Assembly (NCBI RefSeq): GCF_000021325.1
Contig: NC_011365.1
Span: 3,004,001-3,068,000, forward strand
Direction of reading: 5' to 3'
DNA length: 64,000 bases
From: Gluconacetobacter diazotrophicus PA1 5
Lineage (GTDB): Bacteria; Pseudomonadota; Alphaproteobacteria; Acetobacterales; Acetobacteraceae
The position numbers and the translations under genes were made by a program. The notes under the pieces are model-generated. The model worked only from the letters and a program-made list of their open reading frames with translations, did no database searches and was not told the DNA's origin. This document shows, piece by piece, positions 8,325 to 18,193 of the stretch (the stretch's first letter is position 1; every line of letters starts with the position of its first letter).

Positions 8325-9501
8325 TACCAACTCCGGTCGGCCCTGACTCATATGTGATTGCCTGACGGTATCGTTCTGGAACGAGCTGTGATTCACAGGA
8401 TGCCGAACCGGGCGGGAGGCATCCGAATGGGCGGGGCGTTAGCGTTGCGTGAGGATTATGATGCGGCGGGACTGCGTGCTCTGGCGCGGACAACGAGGCA
8501 TGCGGGCCAGGCGCGTCGGCTTCTGGCGCTGGCGGCGATCTACGATGGTGCGTCACGCGGAGACGCGGCACGACTGGCTGGGACGGATCGGCAGATTGTG
8601 CGGGACTGGGTGGTGCGTTTCAACGCCGAGGGCCCGGATGGCGTGCGGGATCATCATGGGGGCGGTGTCGTTCCCCGCCTGACACCAGCCATGTTGGAAG
8701 CGCTGATGCGCCGGATCGAGGACGGCCCGATCGCTGCCGTGCATGGGGTGGTGCGCTGGCGGCAGGCTGATCTGGGGCAATGGCTTTATGAGGAATTCGG
8801 CGTCTCTCTTTCGCGCAGCCGGCTGAGCGCCGTTATCCGGGGCCTCGACTTCCGCCTTCTGACGGGACGCCCCCGGCACCATGCCCAGGATCCCGAGGCC
8901 CAGGACGTTTTTAAAAAAGCTTCCCCGACGTCATGGCCGGGATCCGGGCCCGGCATCCCGGCAAGGCCATCGAACTCTGGTGGGGCGACGAGGCGAGGGT
9001 CGGCCAGAAAACGAAGCTGACGCGCCGCTGGGCCAGACGCGGCACCCGTCCACGCGCGCCTGCCGATCAGCGCACACGTTCGGCCTGGATCTTCGGAGCG
9101 ATCTGTCCGGCGCTAGGCAAGGGAGCGGCCCTCGTCCTGCCCTGGTGCAACCTCCACGCCATGAACCGGCATCTCGACGAGATCTCGCAGGCCGTAGCGC
9201 CGGGCGCTCACGCTATCCTCATCGTCGATCAGGCAGCGTGGCATACCAGCCCGAAACTCGATATCCCCGCCAACATCACCATCCTGCCGCTCCCGCCACG
9301 CTCGCCCGAACTCAATCCGGTGGAAAACGCCTGGCAGTTCATGCGCAATACCTGGCTGTCGAACCGGATCTTCCGCACCTACGACGACATCGTCGATATC
9401 TGCTGCCACGCCTGGAACCAGCTCGTCGACCAGCCCTGGCGCATCATGTCCCTCGGGCTACGACAATGGGCACATGGGTTTTAACAAACAGGAGTTGGTA
9501 T
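8325..9501 (+). mobile_element. IS630-family insertion sequence, copy 2
   Basis: Same inverted ends as copy 1 (TACCAACTCC at 8325; GGAGTTGGTA ending at 9500) and the same CTTAG-type target with TA on both sides. It inserted exactly between the right 19-bp repeat (ending 8321) and the next IS5 copy (starting 9504). Confidence 0.92.
8427..9484 (+). CDS. IS630-family transposase, two frames joined by -1 frameshift
   Basis: Virtually identical to the transposase at 3963-5020: HTH frame from the ATG at 8427, slippery AAAAAAG starting at 8913, and DDE frame ending at 9484 with WWGDEA, IVDQAAW and NPVENAWQ. The Val-to-Ala change next to the catalytic Glu is the one difference I noticed. The near identity of the two copies points to recent transposition. 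Confidence 0.88.
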
Positions 9502-9503
9502 TA

Positions 9504-10433
9504 GAGCCCGATCCGAAAGTTCTTCAACCGTGACAATGCCTTGCTGTCCGTCGTGTGAGCATTCGGATCGAGGCGATCAATGTCCATGCGGTTGAGGAAG
9601 CAATGGATTGTTCCCAGTCTTTGGCGAGCCGCCTGCACCGTCCCAGCCATGCGAATGTCCGTTCAACCACCCAGCGGCGCGGCAGGATCTGAAAGCCCTT
9701 CGCCGTATCGGACCGCCTGATGATTTCAAGGGTCCATTTTCCCATGGAGGCGAGCGCGGATCGCAATTTGTCGCCAGCATAGCCGCCATCAGCGAAGATG
9801 TGGCGCAGCCAGGGAAAGCGCCTGCGTATCGCTGCCAGGACATCAACAGCCCCATCACGGTCCTGGATGTCGGCGGCATGAACGAGGAGAAAGATCAGGA
9901 AGCCGCAGGTATCCGTCACAATATGGCGCTTGCGGCCCTTGACCTTCTTCCCCGCGTCATAGCCCGAAAGCCCGCCACTTTCCGTGGTTTTCACCGACTG
10001 GCTGTCAATCACGCCCGCGCTCGGAGAGGCTTCACGCCCCTCGATCTCGCGCAGGCTCATGACCAGCACCGTATTCATGACTTCGAACACTCCGGCACCA
10101 CGCCAGGCGTAAAAATAGCGCCTGACGGTCGAGACCGGCGGAAAGCATTTCGGCAGCAGGCGCCACGCACACCCGGCCGAGGCTATGTAGAGCATCGCGT
10201 TGACCACCTCGCGCATATCCGTAGTGCGGGGGCGACCGCCCCGTTTCGCCGGGGGTACAAATGGCATGATCAAAGCCCACTCCCCGTCCGTCATATCCGA
10301 TGGATATCGCAACCCTTCCCGGCTATGTTCACGTCGGGCAATACCAGTCCATGTCACCATTCACTCCATCTCTTCGCAAAGACGGATGAATCACAACAGG
10401 CTGGTATTGTTCAAAAACTTTCGGATCGGGCTC
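9504..10433 (-). mobile_element. IS5-family insertion sequence, complete
   Basis: Inverted repeats GAGCCCGATCCGAAAGTT (from 9504) and AACTTTCGGATCGGGCTC (to 10433) flank a single transposase. TA lies on both sides (9502-9503 and 10434-10435), within TTA on the left and TAA on the right. It is a different subgroup from the split IS5 copy at 3682-5668. Confidence 0.9.
9524..10360 (-). CDS. IS5-family transposase
   Basis: 278 residues, full length. The N-terminal DUF4096 region (DGEWALIMPFVPPAKRGGRP) is followed by the DDE domain: VIDSQSVKTTE, GKKVKGRKRHIVTD, HIFADGGYAGDK, and RRWVVERTFAWLGRCRRL with the catalytic Glu. All catalytic positions are present. An internal ATG at residue 23 is a possible alternative start. 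Confidence 0.92.
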   Translation of the reverse strand: MVTWTGIARREHSREGLRYPSDMTDGEWALIMPFVPPAKRGGRPRTTDMREVVNAMLYIASAGCAWRLLPKCFPPVSTVRRYFYAWRGAGVFEVMNTVLVMSLREIEGREASPSAGVIDSQSVKTTESGGLSGYDAGKKVKGRKRHIVTDTCGFLIFLLVHAADIQDRDGAVDVLAAIRRRFPWLRHIFADGGYAGDKLRSALASMGKWTLEIIRRSDTAKGFQILPRRWVVERTFAWLGRCRRLAKDWEQSIASSTAWTLIASIRMLTRRTARHCHG

Positions 10434-10523
10434 TAACATCATTTCCCGCTCATCGGTCGACACCATCAGCGTCGGCAATGTCAGACCAGGTGAGGGAAAG
10501 GGCGCGAGCCGCATAATCCACCC

Positions 10524-10672
10524 TCACATTTTCAGGAATGCCCGGACCCGTTCCAACTCGTCCGCTGTTTTCTCGCTAGTCCAGCCTTGCTTGGCTGCAT
10601 AAGCCAGGACATGCCCTTCGACATCCGTCCAGCCAAGACCGGCATTCTTGACCGCATCCCGGTAGATTTCCG
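10524..10672 (-). pseudogene. C-terminal stump of an unidentified gene
   Basis: About 48 codons (GLGWTDVEGHVLAYAAKQGW and an acidic helix ending in RAFLKM) end at a stop at 10524. The 5' part is missing because the IS6 fragment begins at 10673. The fragment looks like a real helical C-terminus, but I do not recognise the family. Confidence 0.4.
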
Positions 10673-10774
10673 GGACCTGTTGCAAAGTTTTTGGTGTTGC
10701 GTGAAACCGCGTTTGGTATTGGTGTGAGGCACTGCGCATGGGTGATTTCAAGGGTCGGCATTTTGGTGGAGCTG
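10673..10774 (+). mobile_element. IS6-family element, 5' end fragment
   Basis: Starts with the IS6-type end GGACCTGTTGCAAAG and includes the ATG at 10740 and the first codons of the transposase (MGDFKGRHFGGA). It stops abruptly at 10774, where an IS3-type end (TGAAGCGTCCCGGG) begins. It matches the start of the complete copy at 11299-13369, read in the opposite orientation. Confidence 0.8.
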
Positions 10775-10811
10775 AAGCGTCCCGGGTTTCCCGGAGGCCA
10801 TTTGGTTTGAG

Positions 10812-11351
<540 letters not shown>

Positions 11352-11356
11352 TCAGG

Positions 11357-12585
11357 TGTAGAAGTTTGCACTTAATCTGACGGACGGCTTGAAGTGGCCG
11401 GCGTGGATGCTACGCGTTCATGTGGTGTTCGACGTGGCGCCCGATATCTTTTTCGCGGGCGTGGTGGGCTGCGTCAAGGAAGGTTTGCATCGGGGTTTTG
11501 CCGAAGCAGTATCGTCCCTGGTGGGTGCGATTGCGGTTGAAGTCATCCATCCATTCGTCGAGGTCTGCCTGGAGTTCGTGGATGCTGTCGTAGATCTTGC
11601 GGCGAAAAGTGACACGATAGAACTCGTCGAGCATGGTCTTGTGGAAGCGCTCGACGATGCCGTTGGTCTGCGGGCTGCGCGCCTTGGTGCGGGTATGGTC
11701 GATGTTCTCCACCGCCAGATAGAGTTCGTATTCATGGCGGTCATGAGAGCCGCAGAATTCGGTGCCCCGGTCGGTCAGCACGCGCTGGAGCGGGAGATCG
11801 TGCAGCTCGAAGAAGGGGATGACGCGGTCGTTGAGCAGGTCGGCAGCGGTAACCGGGGTCTTGCGGTCATAGAGCTTGGCGAAGCCGACCTTGCTGTAGG
11901 TATCGACGAAGGTCTGCTGGTAGACGCGACCGACGCCCTTCAGGGTGCCGACATAGAAGGTATCCTGGGCGCCGCAATAGCCGGGACATTCGGTCTCGAA
12001 CTCGCCCCAGGCCTCCTTGTCGGCCTTGGCCTTCTCCAGGGCCGCAAGCTGGCTTTCGGTGAGGATCAGCCGTTCCTGGGCCATCTTGGCTTCGAGCGCC
12101 TTGAGGCGGAGCTTCATGGTAGCGAGGTCGTGGCGCAGCCAGATGCTGCGCACCCCGAAAGGAGAGACGGTGACGCCGCGCTTGAGCAGTTCGTTGGCCA
12201 CGCGGGCCTGGCCCCAGGCCGGTTGTTCGATGGCGATCGCGACCACTGCTTCCTCAACCGCCGGCTCGACGCGGTTTTTCAGCAAGGGTTTGCGGCGGGA
12301 GAGTTCCTGGAGCGCGATTTCGCCGCCTTTGTCGTAGAGCTCCTTGAAGCGGTAGAAGCTGTCGCGCGAATACCCCATCATCTTGCAGGCCTGGGAGACG
12401 TTGCCCAGTTGCTTCGATAGTTCCAGCAGGCCAACTTTGGCGCGGATGATCTTCTGGTCACGGGTCATGAGGATATCCTCCGATGGCTGCGGCGGGGGCT
12501 GCGTCGCCCGGCCACTCCGCCCCCGCCGCAGCCCTGGTTGAGCTTCAGCAGACACCATCCGTCAGATTTAGTCGAGACTTCTACA
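11357..12585 (-). mobile_element. IS481-family insertion sequence, complete
   Basis: Imperfect inverted repeats start with TGTAGAAGT at 11357 and at 12585 (inverse) and share AATCTGACGGA further in. The element is flanked by a 7-bp direct repeat TTTCAGG (11350-11356 and 12586-12592), a clear target duplication. Confidence 0.9.
11410..12468 (-). CDS. IS481-family transposase
   Basis: 352 residues from the ATG at 12468; the upstream in-frame extension to 12558 is low-complexity and unlikely. An N-terminal HTH ([21 protein letters not shown]) precedes an integrase core with [26 protein letters not shown] and [20 protein letters not shown], giving the D, D and E residues. Full length, and probably competent to move its element. 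Confidence 0.92.
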   Translation of the reverse strand: MTRDQKIIRAKVGLLELSKQLGNVSQACKMMGYSRDSFYRFKELYDKGGEIALQELSRRKPLLKNRVEPAVEEAVVAIAIEQPAWGQARVANELLKRGVTVSPFGVRSIWLRHDLATMKLRLKALEAKMAQERLILTESQLAALEKAKADKEAWGEFETECPGYCGAQDTFYVGTLKGVGRVYQQTFVDTYSKVGFAKLYDRKTPVTAADLLNDRVIPFFELHDLPLQRVLTDRGTEFCGSHDRHEYELYLAVENIDHTRTKARSPQTNGIVERFHKTMLDEFYRVTFRRKIYDSIHELQADLDEWMDDFNRNRTHQGRYCFGKTPMQTFLDAAHHAREKDIGRHVEHHMNA

Positions 12586-12587
12586 TT

Positions 12588-13304
12588 TCAGGCTGTGTAA
12601 ATCCCGAACTGCCTTTCGATCAGACGCACTTCTCCCATGATGCCTTTTTCCTGTTGCCAGGGTTTGGCCTGCCCTTTTTTCAAGGCCCGCATGACCTCGA
12701 AGCCCCTGATGGTCGCATAGGCCGTCTTCAGGGTCTTGAATCCGCGAACAGGCCGGATCAGCTGCTTCAGCTTGCCATGATCGGCCTCGATCACGTTGTT
12801 CAGATACTTCACCTGGCGGTGTTTCACCGTATCCGTCAGCTTGCCGTCCTTTTTGAGCTCGCCGATCGCAATCCCATAGGTCGGGGCCCTGTCCGTGTTG
12901 ATCGTCTCGGGCTTCTCCCAGTCCTTCAGACCGTTCACCGCCTTGCCCAGGAAGCGTTGGGCCGCCTTCGCGTTTCGGGTTGGCGACAGATAGAAATCAA
13001 TCGTATCCCCATCCTTGTCGACCGCCCGATATAGATACGTCCAACGCCCCTTCACCTTGATATACGTCTCATCCACCCGCCAGCTGCGGGAGAAGCCCGG
13101 GCGTTTCCAGTACCAGCGTAGGCGCTTTTCCATTTCGGGCGCATAGCGCTGCACCCATCGGTAGATCGTGGAATGATCCACGCTCACACCGCGCTCGGCC
13201 AGCATGGTTTCAAGGTCGCGATAGCTGATCCCGTAGCGGCAATACCACCGAACCGCCCACAGGATCACAGCTCCACCAAAATGCCGACCCTTGAAATCAC
13301 CCAT
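12588..13304 (-). CDS. IS6-family transposase
   Basis: 238 residues, the usual length. The protein shows DLETMLAERGVSVDHSTIYRWV (HTH; start of motif quoted only), WRVDETYIKVKG, INTDRAPTY and LNNVIEADHGKLK, giving an intact DDE triad. IS6-family enzymes form cointegrates by replicative transposition, which fits the three partial or complete copies within 7 kb here. The stop codon lies 3 bp from the inserted IS481. Confidence 0.92.
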   Translation of the reverse strand: MGDFKGRHFGGAVILWAVRWYCRYGISYRDLETMLAERGVSVDHSTIYRWVQRYAPEMEKRLRWYWKRPGFSRSWRVDETYIKVKGRWTYLYRAVDKDGDTIDFYLSPTRNAKAAQRFLGKAVNGLKDWEKPETINTDRAPTYGIAIGELKKDGKLTDTVKHRQVKYLNNVIEADHGKLKQLIRPVRGFKTLKTAYATIRGFEVMRALKKGQAKPWQQEKGIMGEVRLIERQFGIYTA

Positions 13305-13369
13305 GCGCAGTGCCTCACACCAATACCAAACGCGGTTTCACGCAACACCAAAAACTTTGCAACAGGTCC

Positions 13370-13535
13370 GGCTGTGCCGCGTTATTGCCCACATACAGAT
13401 ATCGAAGCGACCGCTGGCTAGCGGCGGTGGATCCGGCATGGTACCGTGCCGGATCAGGAATTCGAAGGCAAGGTGTTGCTGCCGTGGAGATTTCCATTCC
13501 GCGGCCCGATTAGCTTCGGGAAACCTCGTCTGCAC
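13370..13535 (+). other. Gene remnant between IS6 and IS256
   Basis: One forward frame (SDRWLAAVDPAWYRAGSGI, then a stop near 13513) could be the tail of a gene whose start was lost to the IS6 element. No family is recognised. The bases after it, interrupted by IS256 and resumed at 14892-14960, form the leader of the downstream lyase gene. Confidence 0.3.
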
Positions 13536-14891
13536 GGCTGTGTCCCGAGGTGTGGTGTAGGAGCGAGTCTGGCTGCTGAGGCGGCCATCGCCGGTCTTTG
13601 ATAGGGTTCGGGTGCGAACTGAACCTGAAGGACCTGACGATGACCGACGAGAAGATGGCGCTGCTGGAGCTTGTGGAGCAAGCGTCGGATGGCGATTTTG
13701 TTCGTGAGATGCTGGCGTTCGCTGCCGATCGGATGATGGAGATGGAGGTTGAGGCCGGGACCGGTGCGCCGCTTGGCGCGCGTTCGGCCTCCCGCTCGAC
13801 CCAACGCAACGGCTACCGCGCTCGGAACTGGGACACCCGGGCGGGCACGGTGGAGCTTGCGATCCCGAAGCTACGCAAGGGCAGCTATTTCCCGACCTTC
13901 CTGGAGCCGCGGAAAACGGCGGAAAAGGCACTGCTGGCGGTCATCCAGGAAGCCTACGTCCAGGGTATTTCCACGCGATCGGTCGATGATCTCGTCCGCG
14001 CGATGGGCGCCGGGGGCATCTCCAAAAGCCAGGTCAGTCGTCTGGTGGGCGAGATCGACGAACGGGTCAACAGCTTCCTGTCTCGGCCGATCGAGGGCGA
14101 ATGGCCGTATCTCTGGATCGACGCCACCTATCTGAAACTGCGCCAGGGTGGCCGGATTGTCTCGATTGCCGTGATAATCGCCGTGGGCGTAAATACGGAC
14201 GGCCGTCGTGAGGTGCTCGGCGTGGCGACGGGACCGTCCGAAGCGGAAGCGTTCTGGACGGATTTCCTGCGCTCCCTGGCCGATCGCGGCCTGCGCGGCG
14301 TGAAGTTGGTGGTGGCCGACGCGCATGCCGGACTGCGGGCCGCGGCCGGTCGCGTGTTCAATGCGACCCTGCAACGCTGCCGGGTGCACTGGCTGCGCAA
14401 TGCGCTCGCCCATGCCCATGCGAAGCAGCGTCCTGCCATCTCGGCCCTGTTGCGCACGATCTTCACGCAGGAAACCGCCGAGGATGCGTCACGCCAATGG
14501 CGGCACGTCACCGACAAGCTGCGCGAAGGCTTTCCGAAGCTGGCCGAATTCATGAAGCGGACGGAAGTGGACGTGCTTGCCTACATGGGCTTTCCTCGGG
14601 AGCATTGGACGCAAATCTCGTCGACGAACCCGATCGAGCGGGTGAACAGGGAGATCAAGCGTCGCTGCGACGTCATCGGCATTTTCCCCAACGATGCCGC
14701 CATTATCCGCCTCGTCGGCGCGCTGATGCTCGAACAGAACGACGAGTGGGCGGTCTGCCGACGTTACATGACGCTGGAAGGACTGGCCGCCATCAGCCAT
14801 AATCCCACAATCAGCCTGCCCGCCGTGGCCGCCTGATAACCTCGAACCCTTCGAGGAACGGTGCTCCTACACCACACCTCGGGACACAGCC
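13536..14891 (+). mobile_element. IS256-family insertion sequence, complete
   Basis: Long perfect inverted repeats (about 28 bp) begin GGCTGTGTCCCGAGGTG at 13536 and end with the inverse at 14891. TCTGCAC occurs just outside on both sides (13529-13535 and 14893-14899), consistent with the 8-bp duplication of this family, with one base of uncertainty. Confidence 0.92.
13640..14836 (+). CDS. IS256-family (Mutator-type) transposase
   Basis: 398 residues from the ATG at 13640. Family motifs: [44 protein letters not shown] (first Asp), [14 protein letters not shown] (second Asp), [10 protein letters not shown], and [17 protein letters not shown] with the catalytic Glu. The frame is intact. The element sits directly upstream of the lyase gene and may alter its expression. 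Confidence 0.95.
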   Translation: MTDEKMALLELVEQASDGDFVREMLAFAADRMMEMEVEAGTGAPLGARSASRSTQRNGYRARNWDTRAGTVELAIPKLRKGSYFPTFLEPRKTAEKALLAVIQEAYVQGISTRSVDDLVRAMGAGGISKSQVSRLVGEIDERVNSFLSRPIEGEWPYLWIDATYLKLRQGGRIVSIAVIIAVGVNTDGRREVLGVATGPSEAEAFWTDFLRSLADRGLRGVKLVVADAHAGLRAAAGRVFNATLQRCRVHWLRNALAHAHAKQRPAISALLRTIFTQETAEDASRQWRHVTDKLREGFPKLAEFMKRTEVDVLAYMGFPREHWTQISSTNPIERVNREIKRRCDVIGIFPNDAAIIRLVGALMLEQNDEWAVCRRYMTLEGLAAISHNPTISLPAVAA

Positions 14892-14960
14892 TTCTGCACT
14901 CCCGCAAGCAATGGGTAACGCGGGCGAAAGCTCCGATACCGACCACTGAAAGGCCGAATC

Positions 14961-16382
14961 TTGGCAACCAGCGTCATCGACAGCCCCGTTTTCCGGGACC
15001 TCTTCACCGAACCGCGTGTTCGCAAGATCTGGTCGGACTCCGGACGGACCGAGCAGTACCTCGCCGTTGAAGCAGCACTCTCGGAGGTTCAAGGGCGGCT
15101 CGGCATTATCCCCGCAGACGCTGCGAAGAAAATTGCGTCCGTTTGCTTGCTCGAGAAGATCGACATGGTACGGCTCGCGGATGAAACGGCAGAGATCGGC
15201 TATCCGGTCCTCCCGCTCGTCCACCAGATCCAGTCGCTCGCCGGCGATGCGGGCGACTGGTGCCATTGGGGTGCCACTACGCAAGACATCACCGATACCG
15301 CTACCGTCCTGCAGATAAAGGCGTCGCTCGACGTGGTGGCCGATCTGCTCGAACGCTGCATCGCCGCAGCCTCCGGCCTCGCCCGTGCACATCGCGATTT
15401 GCCGATGGTGGGGCGCTCGAACCTACAGCAGGCGGTGCCAATCACCTTCGGCTTTAAGATGGCAAGACTGGCCGCTTGCCTGTTACGTCATCGCGAGCGG
15501 TTGGCGGAGCTACGTCCGCGTATTGAGGTTCTGGAGTTCGGCGGCGCCTGCGGGACGCTCGCCTCTCTCGGCGATCGCGGTCTCGATGTCCAGAAAGTCC
15601 TCGCCGACACGCTGGGCCTCGCCCGACCGCCCATCACCTGGCACACGGATCGCGACTCGATTGCTGAAACGGCATGTTTCCTTGGCCTTGTTACCGGGAC
15701 GCTGTCAAAGTTCGCTACCGATCTCAAGACCATGATGATGACGGAAGTGAACGAGGCAGCCGAGCCGTTCGTTCTTAATCGCGGCTCCTCCTCGACCATG
15801 CCGCAGAAGCGCAATCCGATCTCGTGCTGCTACATCACTGCCTGTGCGGCGAGTGTGCGCCAGTCGACCGCAGCCCTTCTCGGCAGCATGGATGCTGACC
15901 ATGAGCGCGCGACGGGGCCGTGGGAGATCGAGTGGATCGAACTGCCGCGTATATTTTCGCTCGCTAGCGGGGCACTGTCGCAAGCCGCTTTCGTAATCGA
16001 GGGGCTTGAGGTGAACGGGGATCGAATGGCCGCGAACCTCGGTATCACCAAAGGGCTCATCATGTCGGAAGCTGTCATGATGGCTCTGGCACCGAAGATC
16101 GGTCGGGGCCAGGCTCACGACATGCTCTACAAAGTCTGCCGCGCGGCGCTCGAACAAAACAGGTCGCTAGCCGAGATGCTAAAGGCGGACGACGCCGTCA
16201 CGGAGCAGCTTTCGCATCGGCAGATCGACCACCTGACCGATCCGGCGCGCTATCTCGGCTGTGCCGGAGAGATGATTGACGCGGTGCTCGCTCATTCGAC
16301 AACATCGGATCATGACCCTATTACTACTCTCGCAGAAAATTTGGACGAAGGATTCCCTTCGAGAGCGATCGCTGATTCATAG
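14961..16382 (+). CDS. PcaB-like lyase of the fumarase/aspartase superfamily
   Basis: 473 residues from a TTG start with AAAGG upstream. The superfamily signature RGSSSTMPQKRNPISC lies near residue 275, and WGATTQDITDTATVLQ and GRSNLQQAVPITFG mark the other active-site regions. The closest match by memory is 3-carboxy-cis,cis-muconate cycloisomerase (protocatechuate branch of the beta-ketoadipate pathway). No other pca gene is seen, because both flanks are IS elements. Housekeeping adenylosuccinate lyase is less likely. The gene seems intact in a heavily damaged region. Confidence 0.65.
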   Translation: MATSVIDSPVFRDLFTEPRVRKIWSDSGRTEQYLAVEAALSEVQGRLGIIPADAAKKIASVCLLEKIDMVRLADETAEIGYPVLPLVHQIQSLAGDAGDWCHWGATTQDITDTATVLQIKASLDVVADLLERCIAAASGLARAHRDLPMVGRSNLQQAVPITFGFKMARLAACLLRHRERLAELRPRIEVLEFGGACGTLASLGDRGLDVQKVLADTLGLARPPITWHTDRDSIAETACFLGLVTGTLSKFATDLKTMMMTEVNEAAEPFVLNRGSSSTMPQKRNPISCCYITACAASVRQSTAALLGSMDADHERATGPWEIEWIELPRIFSLASGALSQAAFVIEGLEVNGDRMAANLGITKGLIMSEAVMMALAPKIGRGQAHDMLYKVCRAALEQNRSLAEMLKADDAVTEQLSHRQIDHLTDPARYLGCAGEMIDAVLAHSTTSDHDPITTLAENLDEGFPSRAIADS

Positions 16383-16384
16383 GA

Positions 16385-16632
16385 TACCGGCTATGGCGGG
16401 AGCTGGCGATGGATGGCGATTGGCGGGTTGATCTTGATGCATGGCTGGCGCCCTCTCTGGCGGGGCGGGGCGGGGCGGGGCGGGGCGGGGCCGCAAGGCT
16501 CAGCGCAGCATGTGCCCGGCTTATATTGCGGGTCTGATCGGACTGGACGATCGCAAGAGTATCCAGCCGATGGCGGCGCGCACGAGCGAGATCCCCTACG
16601 ACCGGTTACAACAGAGCCGTTCTCCGAGCCTT
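16385..16632 (+). pseudogene. IS701-type transposase N-terminal fragment, frameshifted
   Basis: Upstream of a GGGGC repeat the second frame reads WRVDLDAWLAPSLAG; downstream the first frame reads RKAQRSMCPAYIAGLIGLDD then RKSIQPMAARTSEIPYDRL. Together these give the typical IS701 N-terminus. The two pieces are in different frames, so the repeat changed the length by a non-multiple of three. The rest of the gene is missing. Confidence 0.75.
16462..16491 (+). repeat. Six tandem GGGGC units
   Basis: A perfect pentanucleotide run of 30 bp inside the IS701 remnant. It lies exactly where the transposase frame shifts, so expansion or contraction by slippage is the likely cause. Confidence 0.9.
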
Positions 16633-16674
16633 CCATCTTCCGATCTATGAGTCATTGACGTATACTTGTTGTGA

Positions 16675-16729
16675 ATGTCAAAGCTGCAGACCGTTGTCGA
16701 ACTGCCTGAATTCATAAAGCGGGCAAAAG
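16675..16729 (+). pseudogene. 5' stump of a HigB/RelE-like toxin gene
   Basis: The ATG at 16675 opens MSKLQTVVELPEFIKRAK, which resembles the N-terminus of RelE/HigB-type toxins. It is cut after 18 codons by the IS6-type end at 16730. TTGACG and TATACT occur just upstream and may be promoter remnants. The antitoxin and the rest of the toxin are gone. Confidence 0.45.
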
Positions 16730-16982
16730 GGCTCTGTTGCAAAGTTGGCGTGCCTGTTGGAAACCGCGGTCAGTTTTGAGGCGGGGCGTTGTGGATGAAC
16801 GATTTCAAGGGTCGGCATTTTGGTGGAGCTGTGATCCTGTGGGCGGTTCGGTGGTATTGCCGCTACGGGATCAGCTATCGCGACCTTGAAACCATGCTGG
16901 CCGAGCGCGGTGTGAGCGTGGATCATTCCACGATCTACCGATGGGTGCAGCGCTATGCGCCCGAAATGGAAAAGCGCCTATG
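16730..16982 (+). mobile_element. IS6-family element, 5' part only
   Basis: Begins with GGCTCTGTTGCAAAG. The transposase starts at 16795 (MNDFKGRHFGGAVILWAVRW) and runs normally to MEKRL, where the next element cuts it at about 16982. It is a third, truncated relative of the IS6 element at 11299-13369, slightly diverged in its leader. Confidence 0.85.
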
Positions 16983-18026
16983 TGTTTGGTCCCGGGATTT
17001 GGTGGTGCATTATTTTCACATGAGTGGAAGGATGCGCTATGGGCCAGGTTCACCACGGAAGCGCCACGACGACAGCGGCAGTCCGTCGAGCGATACAACA
17101 TAGTCAAGAGAGCCTGAGGGTTCTGGCGAAACGCTACGGGATCAACCCGAAGACGGTCGCCAAATGGAAGGGGCGGACCGATACGTCGGATCGACGCACC
17201 GGTCCGAAGGTCGCATCCTCAACCATCCTGTCGACCGAAGAAGAAGCGATCGTTGTGGCCTTCCGTCGCCATACCCTGCTGCCTCTTGATGATTGCCTTT
17301 ATGCGCTTCAGGCGACGATCCCGCATCTGACGCGATCTTCCCTGCACCGTTGTTTTCAGCGCCATGGGATCAGCCGCCTGCCCGAGACCGAAGGCGACAA
17401 ACCAAAACGGTCGAAGTTCAAGAGTTATCCGATCGGCTATTTTCACATCGACATTGCTGAAGTCCGCACTGAAATGGGGCGCCTTTATCTTCTGGTGGCG
17501 ATCGACCGGACCTCGAAATTCGCTTTTGTCCAATTGCACGAGAAAGCGACACGTCGCGTTGCCGGTGACTTCCTGCGTGCTCTGGCCGCTGCGGTTCCCT
17601 ACCGCATCCATACCGTGCTGACCGATAACGGCACGCATTTTACCGATCCGGCCGGCAATGGATGGACACCCGAAGACATCAAGGCCATGCGGGCGGATGG
17701 TGTCCTGTTCCGGTGCCACTCTTTTGAACTGGCCTGTGCTGATCTCGATATCGAGCATCGACTGACAAAGCCGCGACATCCCTGGACGAATGGCCAGGTC
17801 GAGAGGATGAACCGCACGATCAAGGACGCCACCGTCAAGCGCTTCTACTACGAAACACATGACCAGTTGCGTCAACACCTCGCCGACTTCGTTACCGCCT
17901 ACAATTTCGCCCGCAGGCTCAAGACCCTGCGCGGCCTCACTCCATATGAATTCATTTGTCAGCAGTGGGAAAAAGAACCATCACGGTTCATACATAATCC
18001 GCACCACCAAATCCCGGGACCAAACA
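16983..18026 (+). mobile_element. IS481-like insertion sequence
   Basis: Perfect 25-bp inverted repeats begin TGTTTGGTCCCGGGATTTGG at 16983 and end at 18026 (inverse). No target duplication is visible: the left flank is IS6 and the right flank is a sigma-factor gene. Sequence was therefore probably lost by deletion or recombination after insertion. Confidence 0.9.
17039..18026 (+). CDS. IS481-like transposase, stop codon outside the element
   Basis: From the ATG at 17039 the protein has an N-terminal HTH (LRVLAKRYGINPKTVAKWKG) and an integrase core: GYFHIDIAEVRTEMGRLYL, HTVLTDNGTHF, and KPRHPWTNGQVERMNRTIKD with the catalytic Glu. The frame stays open through the right terminal repeat (NPHHQIPGPN), so the element does not supply its own stop. 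In this copy translation would continue antisense to the sigma-factor stump and msrA, as far as 18883. The natural protein should be about 330 residues. Confidence 0.85.
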
Positions 18027-18164
18027 ATCGATCATGGGGGGCGGCAGCCGGCGAAGGAAGAAACGCCTCAGCCACGCAGCGGCCTCGGCGAGGACAAGCC
18101 GATAGGCATTGGCGTCGCCCTGCTGGGCGGCCGCCATCCAGTGACTCCATTCGGCTTCCGTCAC
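18027..18164 (-). pseudogene. ECF sigma factor, N-terminal stump
   Basis: A GTG at 18164 with AGGAG upstream opens VTEAEWSHWMAAAQQGDANA and continues with an LRRFF helix, the usual start of region 2 of sigma-70 ECF factors. It is cut after 46 codons by the IS481-like element. The start is 30 bp downstream of the msrA stop on the same strand, so the sigma factor probably belonged to the msr operon. Confidence 0.7.
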
Positions 18165-18193
18165 TCTTGCTCCTGTTGCTGCCGCCCCCGCCC

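Noticed and set aside
14961-16382. Housekeeping adenylosuccinate lyase (purB)
   Set aside because: The active-site loop and length fit PcaB-like lyases better, and no purine genes are adjacent; exact substrate remains open.
16462-16491. Short tandem repeat as a CRISPR or iteron array
   Set aside because: Units are only 5 bp, without spacers, and lie within a transposase remnant.
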